From: an uncultured Lachnospiraceae bacterium | GTDB lineage: Bacteria > Bacillota > Clostridia > Lachnospirales > Lachnospiraceae | DNA length: 40,329 bases | Reading direction: 5' to 3' | Assembly: GCA_910586755.1 (NCBI GenBank) | Contig: CAJUJM010000039.1 | Span: 1-40,329, forward strand | Shown: in pieces, positions 24,701 through 31,988 of the stretch | How positions within the stretch are numbered: position 1 is the stretch's first letter | Layout: each line of letters starts with the position of its first letter | Program-made: the position numbers and the translations under genes | The notes under the pieces: model-generated | The model's input: the letters and a program-made list of their open reading frames with translations, nothing else | The model's database searches: none | What the model was told of the DNA's origin: nothing

Positions 24701-24823
24701 CAGATTTTGACGTTCAATCCGCAGCCGGGTCGTAACGGAGTACCATTGAAACAACAGAACAATGGCAATCAACAAAACCCCTGTGTACACGATATTTTTT
24801 CGGGCTCTTTTTGCCGTTTCCAT
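21794..24823 (-). CDS. Membrane hybrid histidine kinase with extracellular sensor and two receivers
   Basis: A 1009-residue kinase. The transmembrane helices (11-28 and 285-305) bracket an extracellular domain of about 255 residues that looks like a double Cache (dCACHE) ligand sensor. A coiled coil, a PAS-like region (about 345-475), HisKA with H509, HATPase_c (N box LLGNAVKYTP) and two receiver domains with D801 and D939 follow. The first receiver has a VDDDCDSC acidic pocket and retains its Asp. GGAGGG lies 7 bases before the ATG. It is paired with the cytosolic kinase downstream, suggesting a phosphorelay that needs a separate phosphotransfer or output protein. Confidence 0.92.
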   Translation of the reverse strand: METAKRARKNIVYTGVLLIAIVLLFQWYSVTTRLRIERQNLNYALDSSRQMALRIESEFDSTLLRVRNYAYLLSSEQGKSEIDAGFLKGMEENAVFDAICFTDANGVYLTSSGETIDSSDRGYYIKGMRGESGMEILQSRLTGQMMTVSYAPVLHENEPVGVILGLYLAENYLKSMLSTSYFDTPAEAFLCAPDGTVIASSTAESYEKPLLDVLCDSGYIDPGTAESAWEVFRQGLDEAGFICASGSKTDNLCVVGIPNSEYILVQAFPQSVTQAMIRNANQTGMILQAILVSLFAVYILILLLQAQRQRRRLLEESQEHITGLQEKERLAQEEISVANRKERQYRIAITASAICTFEFNLTQNMIEKDAIFNTDGRQASLMKILGLNAPCAASVCFEKWGAFVLEESQEDYASLIDLEQLKQHFEQGEPEITADYWWRDSEERQICIRQSFIMTKDERSGDIMVMVVCKDITDQVQKQREQTQALQEALMQAQHANQAKTTFLSNMSHDIRTPMNAIIGFTTIAISHIDNRDQVKDCLQKVLASSNHLLSLINDILDMSRIESGKVQINEQDCNISELTHNLVNIIQPQVKAKQLELFIDTFDVANEDVVADALKLSQVFVNLLGNAVKYTPAGGMVSFRIRQQTTFRHGYGDYVFTIKDNGIGMAPEFAEHVFEPFEREASATKSGIQGTGLGMAITKNIVDMMGGTISVQSEKGKGSEFQVELSLKLQDVEKNAAQIKELEDQRALVVDDDCDSCESVSRMLKQIGMRAEWTTSGKEAVYRAKSACNEGDSYHTYIIDWQMPELSGIETARRIRAVIGEEAPIIVLTAYDWTDIEVEAKQAGITAFCAKPLFMSDLKSALLLANNLIVKKEESSWTAADFSGKRILLVEDNELNREIAEAILEETGFSVESAPDGTDAVAMMRQAGEYYYDAILMDVQMPIMDGYEATRTIRALPRKDVKTMPIIAMTANAMEEDRENALKCGMNAHIAKPLDIELFLKVLGKYLT

Positions 24824-25154
24824 AGACTTTCCCTCCTAATCGGCTGTTTTGCCCGTCATAGCCAGAGCAGATTTCCGTTCTCAGGGAACCGGAAGAAGGA
24901 ATGAGTACCTTCATAATTTTTTTGCTGCTATTAGGGTATAACATCTCTGCTATATTGTATCATAACTCCAAAAAGTTTTCCACTTTGAATTTTTTTATGT
25001 GCAATGTTTATACCTATCCATATTCGGTTGTCAGTTCTCAGTTGAAATCTCAGTTATTGAGATTCTGGGAAATTAAAATAAACGTGCAGCCTATACGCAA
25101 CCGAAATTACGCATCAGAGCTGCACGTTATAAACACAATATAAAAACCCTTTCT
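24824..25154 (-). promoter_or_regulatory. Intergenic region upstream of the membrane kinase
   Basis: This 331-base gap has no convincing gene. A CTGACA (25029-25034) to TATAAA (25007-25012) pair with 16-base spacing could be the kinase promoter; a weaker TGGAAA/TACAAT pair lies closer. Upstream of it are three CAGTT direct repeats (25032, 25039, 25051) and an inverted repeat AATCTCA/TGAGATT (25046-25064), possibly an operator. Confidence 0.4.
25081..25128 (-). terminator. Probable terminator after the lysR gene
   Basis: A perfect 10-bp inverted repeat (25081-25090 with 25119-25128) is followed on the minus strand by TTTATTTTAATTT. It lies about 27 bases past the LysR stop and should end the metabolic operon transcript. 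Confidence 0.7.
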
Positions 25155-26090
25155 CTACTCCTCATCCTGACAGGATTCCAGGTATTTTAAAACTTCGTCT
25201 AAAAATATCTCCTGAGCCTCTCCAAAGGCCTCTTCTCTATGGACCAACAGATAATTCAGTTCATAATACTGGTCAATTTCAATCGGATACAAGGGGGTGC
25301 TGAACAGATGATTAGTCATATCCAGAGACACCTTGGGAACCAGCTGAATGCAGTTTCTTTTTATGGCGTACAGGCGGGAAACTCCCACATCTCCCAGACA
25401 GGTAATGGGCCGGGTATAGCCCCTTTTCTGCATTTCACAGAACAGGGACCAGTAAATTAAATCCTCTGCCCTGGCAAAGCCTGTGACAATCTCGTAAGGG
25501 ATTAAGTCCTCCACTGTCACCTTATCCCTGCCGTACAGGGGATGACTCCTGCTTACTCCCACCACCAGATGAGATTTTAAAATATCCCAGCAGGCAAGAT
25601 GTTTATTCTCTATCTTTGCCCGGACATATTTGGACGTAAACTTGTTAATCTGGAAAACTCCCATATCCATAGCCCCGTCAGAAAGATCGCTGAAAATCTG
25701 CCTTTGGTTGCTGCCCTTAAGCGTTACCTGAATCTCCGGATACCGCTCTTTTAAAGCCATTGCCGTATTTCCCAATATATTCATACAGCAATAGCCTTCG
25801 CCTCCGGCAACAACATTTCCCTTAATTTGCCCATCTATTTTCTTACGGACAGATTTGATATCCTCCATGTGGCGGTTAATAATTTTAGCGCTTTCCAGAA
25901 TGTACCGGCCTTCTTCCGTAATATTTACCCCTTTGGGACCGCGCCGCAAAAGCTCCACTCCCAGCTCTGTCTCCAGATTTTTAATGGATGTGCTGATGGA
26001 AGACTGGGAGGTATACATCTCCCTGGCTGCCCGGGATATGGAACCGTATTTTTCTACTGCAATCAAATATTCCAGTTGTGTCAGCTGCAT
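25155..26090 (-). CDS. LysR family transcriptional regulator
   Basis: A 311-residue LysR-type regulator. The winged helix-turn-helix spans residues 1-60 (LEYLIAVEKYGSISRAAREM, then SQSSISTSIKNLE) and an effector-binding domain (about 90-300) follows. ATG 26090 has AAAGGGG about 6 bases upstream; a longer in-frame extension lacks support. It is the last gene of the transporter-ferredoxin-flavoprotein-lyase-dehydrogenase run, 59 bases after the opine dehydrogenase gene. It probably controls this operon in response to its substrate or an intermediate. Confidence 0.92.
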   Translation of the reverse strand: MQLTQLEYLIAVEKYGSISRAAREMYTSQSSISTSIKNLETELGVELLRRGPKGVNITEEGRYILESAKIINRHMEDIKSVRKKIDGQIKGNVVAGGEGYCCMNILGNTAMALKERYPEIQVTLKGSNQRQIFSDLSDGAMDMGVFQINKFTSKYVRAKIENKHLACWDILKSHLVVGVSRSHPLYGRDKVTVEDLIPYEIVTGFARAEDLIYWSLFCEMQKRGYTRPITCLGDVGVSRLYAIKRNCIQLVPKVSLDMTNHLFSTPLYPIEIDQYYELNYLLVHREEAFGEAQEIFLDEVLKYLESCQDEE

Positions 26091-26149
26091 AAGATACCCC
26101 TTTCTTATACAATAATACAAAATCCCGTTCTGCTTTTCAATTCCTTTGT

Positions 26150-27190
26150 TTACAGTATTTTTTCCCTCTCTTCCCCTATCCATTCCCAGGTCCGACCCAA
26201 GCGGTAATAATCTGTTTCAGAAATCCCGTTTGCCAGAGTCAGGAGCGCTTCTGCCATCCGGGCCTCTATTCCCGCCTTTCTGGCAGAAGAAACTAACAAA
26301 GCCACGCCGCAGGAGGCATCTTCCGTGAGAAACCTGTGCTCTGGTCCATCCGGTCCGGCAAGCCCCCGAAATATTTCCAGTTCCGGATGATCTTCCGGAT
26401 TTTTCAGCATCAGCAAAAGGGGTTCTACCGGTGAGGCAAAGCACTCCATTCCCATGGCCTTCAGCACTTGTTTCCGCTCCGTCTCCAAAAGTTTCATGCA
26501 CTGGATACAGGCATAGCTCAGCCCATCCTTAAATAAGGCAAAATCCTTTCCCTTCTGTTCCATTCCGCCAAGATTTAAAAGAGTCCCCGGAAGGTGGGTG
26601 ATTACATTGGGAGAATTAAGGCAGATTTCAACCAGGTTTGAACCCGCTTTCAGAGGAAACAGATCCTGGAAATCGTCCAATGCTTTCTGTGTGTCTTTTG
26701 CCGGAAACCCGGCGATTCTTTTTTGCCCGGGCGGCATGGCGGATACATAAGAACCGGCGGAAAGCCGCCTCACCGCCCAGGGGCATTCTCCAAGCTCTGC
26801 CAAAAGCCCTGCCTGCCGGTTCTCCCTTTGAAAAACCCTGTGAAATACCAGAGTCCCCAGATTTCCCGGCATCAGTAAAAGAGAATGGTCAGAGCGGATG
26901 TAAGGGGACATCCACTCTGCTATCTCCTGCTGCCGGCCGCTGGAGACACAAACCAGTACTTTACGCGCTTCCATGGCCTCCGCAATATTGTGTGTCAGTG
27001 TTTTGGGATAAAGCCCGGAAATCAGGCCCGGGCCTTTTACAGTAATTCCGTTTTCAGCAATTGATTTAAAATCCTCCCGGCAGTGTTCTTCTTTATCACA
27101 TAAAATCACATGGAATCCTTTTTCCGTAAGGTAAGCCGCCGTAACCGTTCCTGCCGCTCCCGCGCCTACAATGGCAATTTTTTCCCCCAT
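26150..27190 (-). CDS. Opine dehydrogenase-like NAD(P)-dependent oxidoreductase
   Basis: A 346-residue protein with an N-terminal Rossmann fold (GAGAAG at 9-14). Its C-terminal domain resembles octopine/nopaline dehydrogenases, with NSPNVITHLPGTLLN in the middle and GPEHRFLTEDASCGVALL near residue 285. Opine dehydrogenases reversibly join an amino acid and a 2-oxo acid by reductive condensation. In a catabolic operon the reverse oxidative cleavage of an N-(carboxyalkyl) amino acid is plausible but unproven. AAAGGAG lies 5 bases before the ATG. The gap to the upstream lyase gene is 14 bases. Confidence 0.8.
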   Translation of the reverse strand: MGEKIAIVGAGAAGTVTAAYLTEKGFHVILCDKEEHCREDFKSIAENGITVKGPGLISGLYPKTLTHNIAEAMEARKVLVCVSSGRQQEIAEWMSPYIRSDHSLLLMPGNLGTLVFHRVFQRENRQAGLLAELGECPWAVRRLSAGSYVSAMPPGQKRIAGFPAKDTQKALDDFQDLFPLKAGSNLVEICLNSPNVITHLPGTLLNLGGMEQKGKDFALFKDGLSYACIQCMKLLETERKQVLKAMGMECFASPVEPLLLMLKNPEDHPELEIFRGLAGPDGPEHRFLTEDASCGVALLVSSARKAGIEARMAEALLTLANGISETDYYRLGRTWEWIGEEREKIL

Positions 27191-27204
27191 GGCTGCTCCT
27201 TTCC

Positions 27205-28509
27205 TTACTGCTTCTGGCGTTCCTCAAAGCTCATAAGCGGGAAGATATTCCGCTTTTCAAAGAGCAGCCTGCACAGATCTCTGTCACTGCTGACCATGGC
27301 ATACAGGGCGGTTTTTCCAATAATATCAATGGACTCGTCTATGGTAGCCCCCAATACGCCCTGGTTATTGGCAATGTGAACGCTCTCCAGAGCCAAATCG
27401 GAACATTCCAGGGCAATCCCTGTCCCGGAAGAGATCCGCAGGGCGCATGCCAGCTTTGCTCCGTCGCACACCACGCCGAATACATTTGGAATGGTGTTTT
27501 GCATAGCCATAGCAGTCTGCTCATAGGTTCCCTTTCTCATCAGGGTGGCCCCTGCTGCGATTCCCAGAGCAGCCGCCACCTCGCAGGAGCACATGGATGG
27601 CGCTTTTCCAATCCGGTGGATAATGGAGATGGCGGTCAGGTAGCTTAATGCAATCCCCTTTAGCAGATCCATCTCTTCTACATTCCAGTCCTTTGCCAGA
27701 CTGACTAAAGGCATAGAGGCGGCAATTCCCACATTGCCTTTGTTTCCGCAGGTCATAGCCGGATGATTGACACCAGACATACGGGCCTCACACCCGGCGG
27801 CTGCATAGGCTTTGGCTCTGGTAATATAGTTCTGGTACTTATTATGGTAAAGCTCATAGCCGATTCCGGCTCCCAGACGTCCCTTTAAGGTAGCTTCTGC
27901 CAGCCGGCTGTTATAGGCTACTGCATCCCTTAAAAATGCCAGCTCCTCCTCTGTCAAATTGGAGGCCATATCATAGAAATCTTTTGCCTTGTATTTTAAG
28001 ATAGGAAGTTTTCCGGACTGGGCCGAGACGTCCGGCTCCCTTTCCATTAACACCTGGCCGTTCCTCACCTTTAAGATCAGGCCGTCGCTTCTCTGGGAAA
28101 CCACAGCTCTGCCGTCCCCTTTGTCTGTATGTACCGTAATATCACAGTAAATCTCCAAATTCTCCAGATTCCACTGAGGGTTTACACGGACATGCTCCGC
28201 CACCTTTCTGGCCTTTTCTTCCCCTTCCTTTGTAACGGTATGAAGCACCTCCAGGCCTGCATCCGGATCTCCGCATACGGCTCCCAGGGCGATGGCCATC
28301 TCTACTCCCAGCATCCGTGATCCGGGAAACGCCACATCGTCATTTTTTGCGCTCATGCACCAATCCAGAGTCGCGTCTATGGATTCTATTTCCCCGCCAA
28401 TGGCATCATAAGCCTGGGCCGCGCAGAAGCAGATAGCAATGGGGCCGGTGCAGCCTAAGGCAGGTTTCACTTCTTCCCGCAAAATATTATAAAGTTCTGT
28501 ATATTTCAT
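27205..28509 (-). CDS. UPF0597/CyuA-type Fe-S lyase (cysteine desulfidase or serine dehydratase-like)
   Basis: A 434-residue protein of the UPF0597 (CyuA/YhaM) family, related to the alpha domain of L-serine dehydratase. Conserved cysteines that may hold an Fe-S cluster are C20 (ALGCTGP), C254 (MTCGNKGNVG), C307/C309 (MCSCE) and C348 (CDGAK). Archaeal CdsB and E. coli CyuA are described as cysteine desulfidases, releasing sulfide, ammonia and pyruvate. Here the substrate may differ, given the opine-dehydrogenase and flavoprotein neighbours. AAGGAG precedes the ATG by 5 bases; the upstream gap is 9 bases. Confidence 0.88.
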   Translation of the reverse strand: MKYTELYNILREEVKPALGCTGPIAICFCAAQAYDAIGGEIESIDATLDWCMSAKNDDVAFPGSRMLGVEMAIALGAVCGDPDAGLEVLHTVTKEGEEKARKVAEHVRVNPQWNLENLEIYCDITVHTDKGDGRAVVSQRSDGLILKVRNGQVLMEREPDVSAQSGKLPILKYKAKDFYDMASNLTEEELAFLRDAVAYNSRLAEATLKGRLGAGIGYELYHNKYQNYITRAKAYAAAGCEARMSGVNHPAMTCGNKGNVGIAASMPLVSLAKDWNVEEMDLLKGIALSYLTAISIIHRIGKAPSMCSCEVAAALGIAAGATLMRKGTYEQTAMAMQNTIPNVFGVVCDGAKLACALRISSGTGIALECSDLALESVHIANNQGVLGATIDESIDIIGKTALYAMVSSDRDLCRLLFEKRNIFPLMSFEERQKQ

Positions 28510-28518
28510 ATTAACTCC

Positions 28519-30177
28519 TTAAAGCTTCCGCATTTCCGTGCAATCTTTTCCGTTCACCTTCTGAATCGTCATGGACAATGGATTCCAAAGGGGATTCGTA
28601 TATGGATAATCTGCTCTCCGGTGAAGGCCTCTGCTCTCCTTGCGCGCCAGGGCGGACAGTAAGATCAGACGGCCCAGGGCCAGGATGTCAAACGCCTCCA
28701 GAGTACGCATCAGTTCATGGGAAGTAGCGCATTTAATACGTTTGCGGGCAATCTCATTGAGTTCTTCCAGATAATCTACGCCGCAAGAAAGAAGGGCGCC
28801 GGACCTGGGAGTCTCAATGCTTGCATAGTCTCTCATAATATTCTGAACCGCGTGATTTAGTTCTTCCCAGTGGGATCCTTCCCGGCGTTCCATCAGAGAA
28901 CTGTAAAAGCTCTGGGCTTCTTTGATCTCGGGAGCTTCCCCCAGATCGATAAATTCAACTCCTTTCACATACTCAGAAGCGTTTTCTCCTGCAATCCGTC
29001 CCGTCACTGCCGCGCCGCTTACTCCACAGAAAAAGTTGCCGCACTCATCTCCGCCGCTGTACAGGCCAGGCACATTGGTTTCGCATTTTTCATTGATACA
29101 GGTTCCGCTATATTGGATATGGGGAAGATACCGTCCCCACTCAATCATGTCTTCTTCTAGCCGGATTCCCTGTTGATCCATGGCGTCTAACAGGGAGCTG
29201 ATTCCCTCGCTGTAAAAACACTCTTTCATATGTTCCATGATTTTTTCAGGGTTTTCTGTACAGTCCATAAAAATAGGGCCGGTTCCGTTTTTCTTGCTTA
29301 GATCAAAGACTTCATGACAGATATCCGTGGTAATATCCTGAGCTCCCGGCTCTGGTCTCCCGGCAATTCCCACTGCATTGCCATCTGCATCTGTACAGGC
29401 CCCAATCCAGGTTCCTTTTCCTCCCCGGACAAAGTAGCGGGGGCCGATGTGGGCTCTGGGTTTGTCAAAGTTTACCATGGCAGCGCCGATTTCATAAGAG
29501 GCAACACGGCCGGTTCCGGTTCCCGCCGGACAGTTGGCTACATTAAATAGACAGGACGGAGCAACGGCAGGATAAACCCTTGCGCCGGTTCCGGTAACGC
29601 TGATAATGCTTTTCGCCTCATAAACCTTTATCTCCGGCTGGGGTTTGGAAATATCAATGGCAATGGCCCCTGCCACACGTCCCTCTCTGGAAATGTATTG
29701 GGTAATACTGGTTCTGTTGTCAATGATAACGCCTCGTTTACGGGCCTCATTGGTTAAGCACTTTTTCTGATCTCTGCCATCTATTTTTAAGAAGCAGGCG
29801 GGGTGCCCCGGCAGAGCGTGGCCCTCAAATACATACTCTTCCCCAAAGGGGCGCATATTGATCCCCCACTCTTCCCAGTCCTTTACAATTTCAAAGGATC
29901 TCTCCACAAATATCCTCTGAACTTTTGGATCTGCCCCTTTACACATGCCCTGCTCCAGCTCCCGCATATAGGCGTCCACGCTTTCATGGTAACCGGGGAT
30001 ATAGCATCCAAAGTGATCATTTCCCGTAGCTCCGCCTCCGCTTCTGCGGGTGTCAGCTTTCTCGGCTACGATTACCCTGGCCCCTTTACCGGCAGCGGCA
30101 ATAGCTGCCATAAGACCGGCGGTTCCACCGCCCACAATCAGAATATCACACTGTTTTGGAGGATTTACTTTAAGCAT
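28519..30177 (-). CDS. FAD-dependent reductase, AprA/FrdA-like flavoprotein
   Basis: A 552-residue flavoprotein. The FAD-binding motif DILIVGGGTAGLMAA lies at about 11-25, followed by a typical VIVAEKADTRRSGGGATG segment. A second FAD contact, LYSGGDECGNFFCGVSGAA, lies near residue 390. The overall layout matches the fumarate reductase/adenylylsulfate reductase alpha family. There is no signal peptide and no FMN-bind domain. ATG 30177 overlaps the ferredoxin stop by 8 bases, so the two are translationally coupled and probably form a two-subunit enzyme like AprBA. The substrate is unknown; no sulfate-reduction genes are nearby, so APS reduction is unlikely. Confidence 0.85.
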   Translation of the reverse strand: MLKVNPPKQCDILIVGGGTAGLMAAIAAAGKGARVIVAEKADTRRSGGGATGNDHFGCYIPGYHESVDAYMRELEQGMCKGADPKVQRIFVERSFEIVKDWEEWGINMRPFGEEYVFEGHALPGHPACFLKIDGRDQKKCLTNEARKRGVIIDNRTSITQYISREGRVAGAIAIDISKPQPEIKVYEAKSIISVTGTGARVYPAVAPSCLFNVANCPAGTGTGRVASYEIGAAMVNFDKPRAHIGPRYFVRGGKGTWIGACTDADGNAVGIAGRPEPGAQDITTDICHEVFDLSKKNGTGPIFMDCTENPEKIMEHMKECFYSEGISSLLDAMDQQGIRLEEDMIEWGRYLPHIQYSGTCINEKCETNVPGLYSGGDECGNFFCGVSGAAVTGRIAGENASEYVKGVEFIDLGEAPEIKEAQSFYSSLMERREGSHWEELNHAVQNIMRDYASIETPRSGALLSCGVDYLEELNEIARKRIKCATSHELMRTLEAFDILALGRLILLSALARKESRGLHRRADYPYTNPLWNPLSMTIQKVNGKDCTEMRKL

Positions 30178-30421
30178 TCTCTGCACCTTCTTTCTTTAAT
30201 TGATTCTTTGGCCTGTGCAGCAGCATCATAGGCAGAGGATAGTGCATGGAGACAGCCCCTGCCGGACAGTCAAACTCACAGGCGCGGCAGTGCCAGCACT
30301 CACCCGGATAAAGCACATCCGGTTTTTGTCCTTTTATCACCGGACCGAAAACATCCAGGGGACAGATCTGTGCACAGGTAGTACAACCGGTACATTTACT
30401 TTTGTCAATAATAGGCGGCAT
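30170..30421 (-). CDS. 2x[4Fe-4S] ferredoxin subunit, AprB-like
   Basis: An 83-residue iron-sulfur protein with two CxxCxxCxxxC(P) motifs (C10/13/16/20 and C42/45/48/52) and a short C-terminal tail. The unequal spacing between the clusters resembles the ferredoxin part of APS reductase beta. It should pass electrons to or from the flavoprotein encoded immediately downstream. I chose ATG 30421 because GGAG lies 9 bases upstream; an in-frame TTG two codons earlier is less likely. It starts 22 bases after the transporter stop. Confidence 0.9.
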   Translation of the reverse strand: MPPIIDKSKCTGCTTCAQICPLDVFGPVIKGQKPDVLYPGECWHCRACEFDCPAGAVSMHYPLPMMLLHRPKNQLKKEGAENA

Positions 30422-30443
30422 AATCAAACACTCCTTTCACGTT

Positions 30444-31874
30444 TTATAAACCAAACAGTCCGCAAATTACGGAAATAATCAGCCAGGCTACCACACAGGC
30501 CATAGGGCCTATTTTCCACAGATTTTTAGTTCCAATCCATTCGTTTCCGCTTATGAGGGCCGCAGTGGAAGAACCGCTGGGGAACAGTACTGAAATGTGA
30601 ACACACATGACAACGCTTACTACTGCTCCGGTAGGATTCATTCCCACGCTCTGTACCGCAGCAAAAACTGCCGCCATTAAAATCATGCCCACCGGCCCGT
30701 TGGTCATCACGTTGGTAATGAAAGTTGCGGCCAGGCCGATAAGAAGCACAAAAACAAAAGGAGAAGTACTGGTTGCCAGAGGGTTGATCATGGCATTTAA
30801 AGCTGCCGGAAAACCGCTGGCTTCATTGCTCATGGCATTGGCTACCGGGATAGCGGCGGCCAGAAGTAAAATAGAGTTCCACTCTACATTGGCTACCATT
30901 TTTTTAAAATTAATAATGGGCTCGCCGTCAATGTGGATCAGGCACATCATCATAACCAGCAGGATACAGATTCCTGTGCTGCCCAGCTTTTTCAGGAAAA
31001 CAATGGGGAAAAATGCAGATTTGGGGAAAAATCCAGGCAGCAGCATCATAAGCATCAGGATTACCAGGAAGAACAAAACTACCTTCTGCACCTTGTTCAT
31101 CCGGATTCCATCTTCGCCTATTAATACCTTTTCATCCAAATCCTTTAAGCTTTTCATATCCGGTTTAAAAATCAGGTTTGCAGCCCACAGGTAAACGATT
31201 GTGCAGAGTACCGTTGCCAGGATAACGATCAGCATGTAGGGCCCCAAAGGGACCGACTGTCCCGCCAGGCTCTCATAGACTCCCATTACCAGAAGGGGAA
31301 TGGATTTAAAGGGAATGATGCAGTCTCCCAGCTGGGCCACAAATGCTATCCCGAATATAAGAATCAGGGGATAACTGTCTCCCTTTTTAAACCCGCACTG
31401 CTGGCTGATTACATAGGCCAGGCTCCAGCCGATAACAATGGTAGGGGTGGCGCTGGTTACGCCTCCCAGAAAAGCCATAACCATTAAAAATACGAATGTA
31501 AACACCCAGGGACGGCCCAATACGATTTTCCGGGTAATGCTCCACACTGCAATTACCCTGGAAAGCCCGTAGTGGGCAAAGGTTCCGCAGAAAATGAAAA
31601 TAAAAAACATCAAAACCACATTTCCTTCGCCAAAGCTGGCCCGGATTACGTCTGCGGAAGACATATACCCTGTCTGTATCAGAGCAATGAGTCCTGCCAG
31701 GCTGGGCCATGGAATCCCCACAAAAATCCATCCGTATACCATGCCTAAGAAAATTCCGAGAATCTGCATTCCCAGCGGTGTAATGGGGGCCAGGGGCGGC
31801 AAATATCCAAAGCCCAGCATGAGCGCCAGGCAGATTGCCGAATTGACATAGTATTTTACATCTTTGTTGCTCAT
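30444..31874 (-). CDS. SLC13/DASS family anion transporter
   Basis: A 476-residue polytopic membrane protein with about a dozen hydrophobic segments. It resembles the divalent anion:sodium symporter and related SLC13 permeases. Two repeat halves each carry an N-T or T-N rich hairpin (GGVTSATPTIVIGW around 160 and FITNVMTNGPVGMI around 400). Known substrates are dicarboxylates, sulfate and sulfonates. As first gene of the catabolic operon it most likely imports the substrate. ATG 31874 has AGGAGG upstream; longer in-frame forms add a hydrophilic extension without a ribosome site. Confidence 0.85.
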   Translation of the reverse strand: MSNKDVKYYVNSAICLALMLGFGYLPPLAPITPLGMQILGIFLGMVYGWIFVGIPWPSLAGLIALIQTGYMSSADVIRASFGEGNVVLMFFIFIFCGTFAHYGLSRVIAVWSITRKIVLGRPWVFTFVFLMVMAFLGGVTSATPTIVIGWSLAYVISQQCGFKKGDSYPLILIFGIAFVAQLGDCIIPFKSIPLLVMGVYESLAGQSVPLGPYMLIVILATVLCTIVYLWAANLIFKPDMKSLKDLDEKVLIGEDGIRMNKVQKVVLFFLVILMLMMLLPGFFPKSAFFPIVFLKKLGSTGICILLVMMMCLIHIDGEPIINFKKMVANVEWNSILLLAAAIPVANAMSNEASGFPAALNAMINPLATSTSPFVFVLLIGLAATFITNVMTNGPVGMILMAAVFAAVQSVGMNPTGAVVSVVMCVHISVLFPSGSSTAALISGNEWIGTKNLWKIGPMACVVAWLIISVICGLFGL

Positions 31875-31988
31875 TTTACCTTTCCTCCTTCTTTTTGTGA
31901 TAAATGGTCTTGCCTCCTTTTGAAAAGAGTGTACCATTCTGATATTCAAATTAGAAGAAGCAAAACTTGATAGGAATCCATCAAAAAT
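31875..31988 (-). promoter_or_regulatory. Control region of the SLC13 operon
   Basis: This 114-base gap between the ArAE gene and the transporter gene probably holds the operon promoter. A dyad TGAT-N8-ATCA sits at about 31968-31983 and fits a LysR T-N11-A pattern, although such matches are common by chance. I could not assign -35/-10 boxes with confidence. Confidence 0.35.

Noticed and set aside
24901..25143. Plus-strand open frame with a hydrophobic start, in the gap upstream of the membrane kinase
   Set aside because: The AGAAGGA before the ATG is too close, the frame lies over promoter and terminator signals of minus-strand genes, and the sequence resembles translated AT-rich intergenic DNA.
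28519..30421. Flavoprotein plus ferredoxin as genuine APS reductase (aprBA)
   Set aside because: No sulfate activation or sulfite reduction genes are nearby, the ferredoxin lacks the long AprB tail, and neighbours point to organic-acid or amino-acid catabolism.
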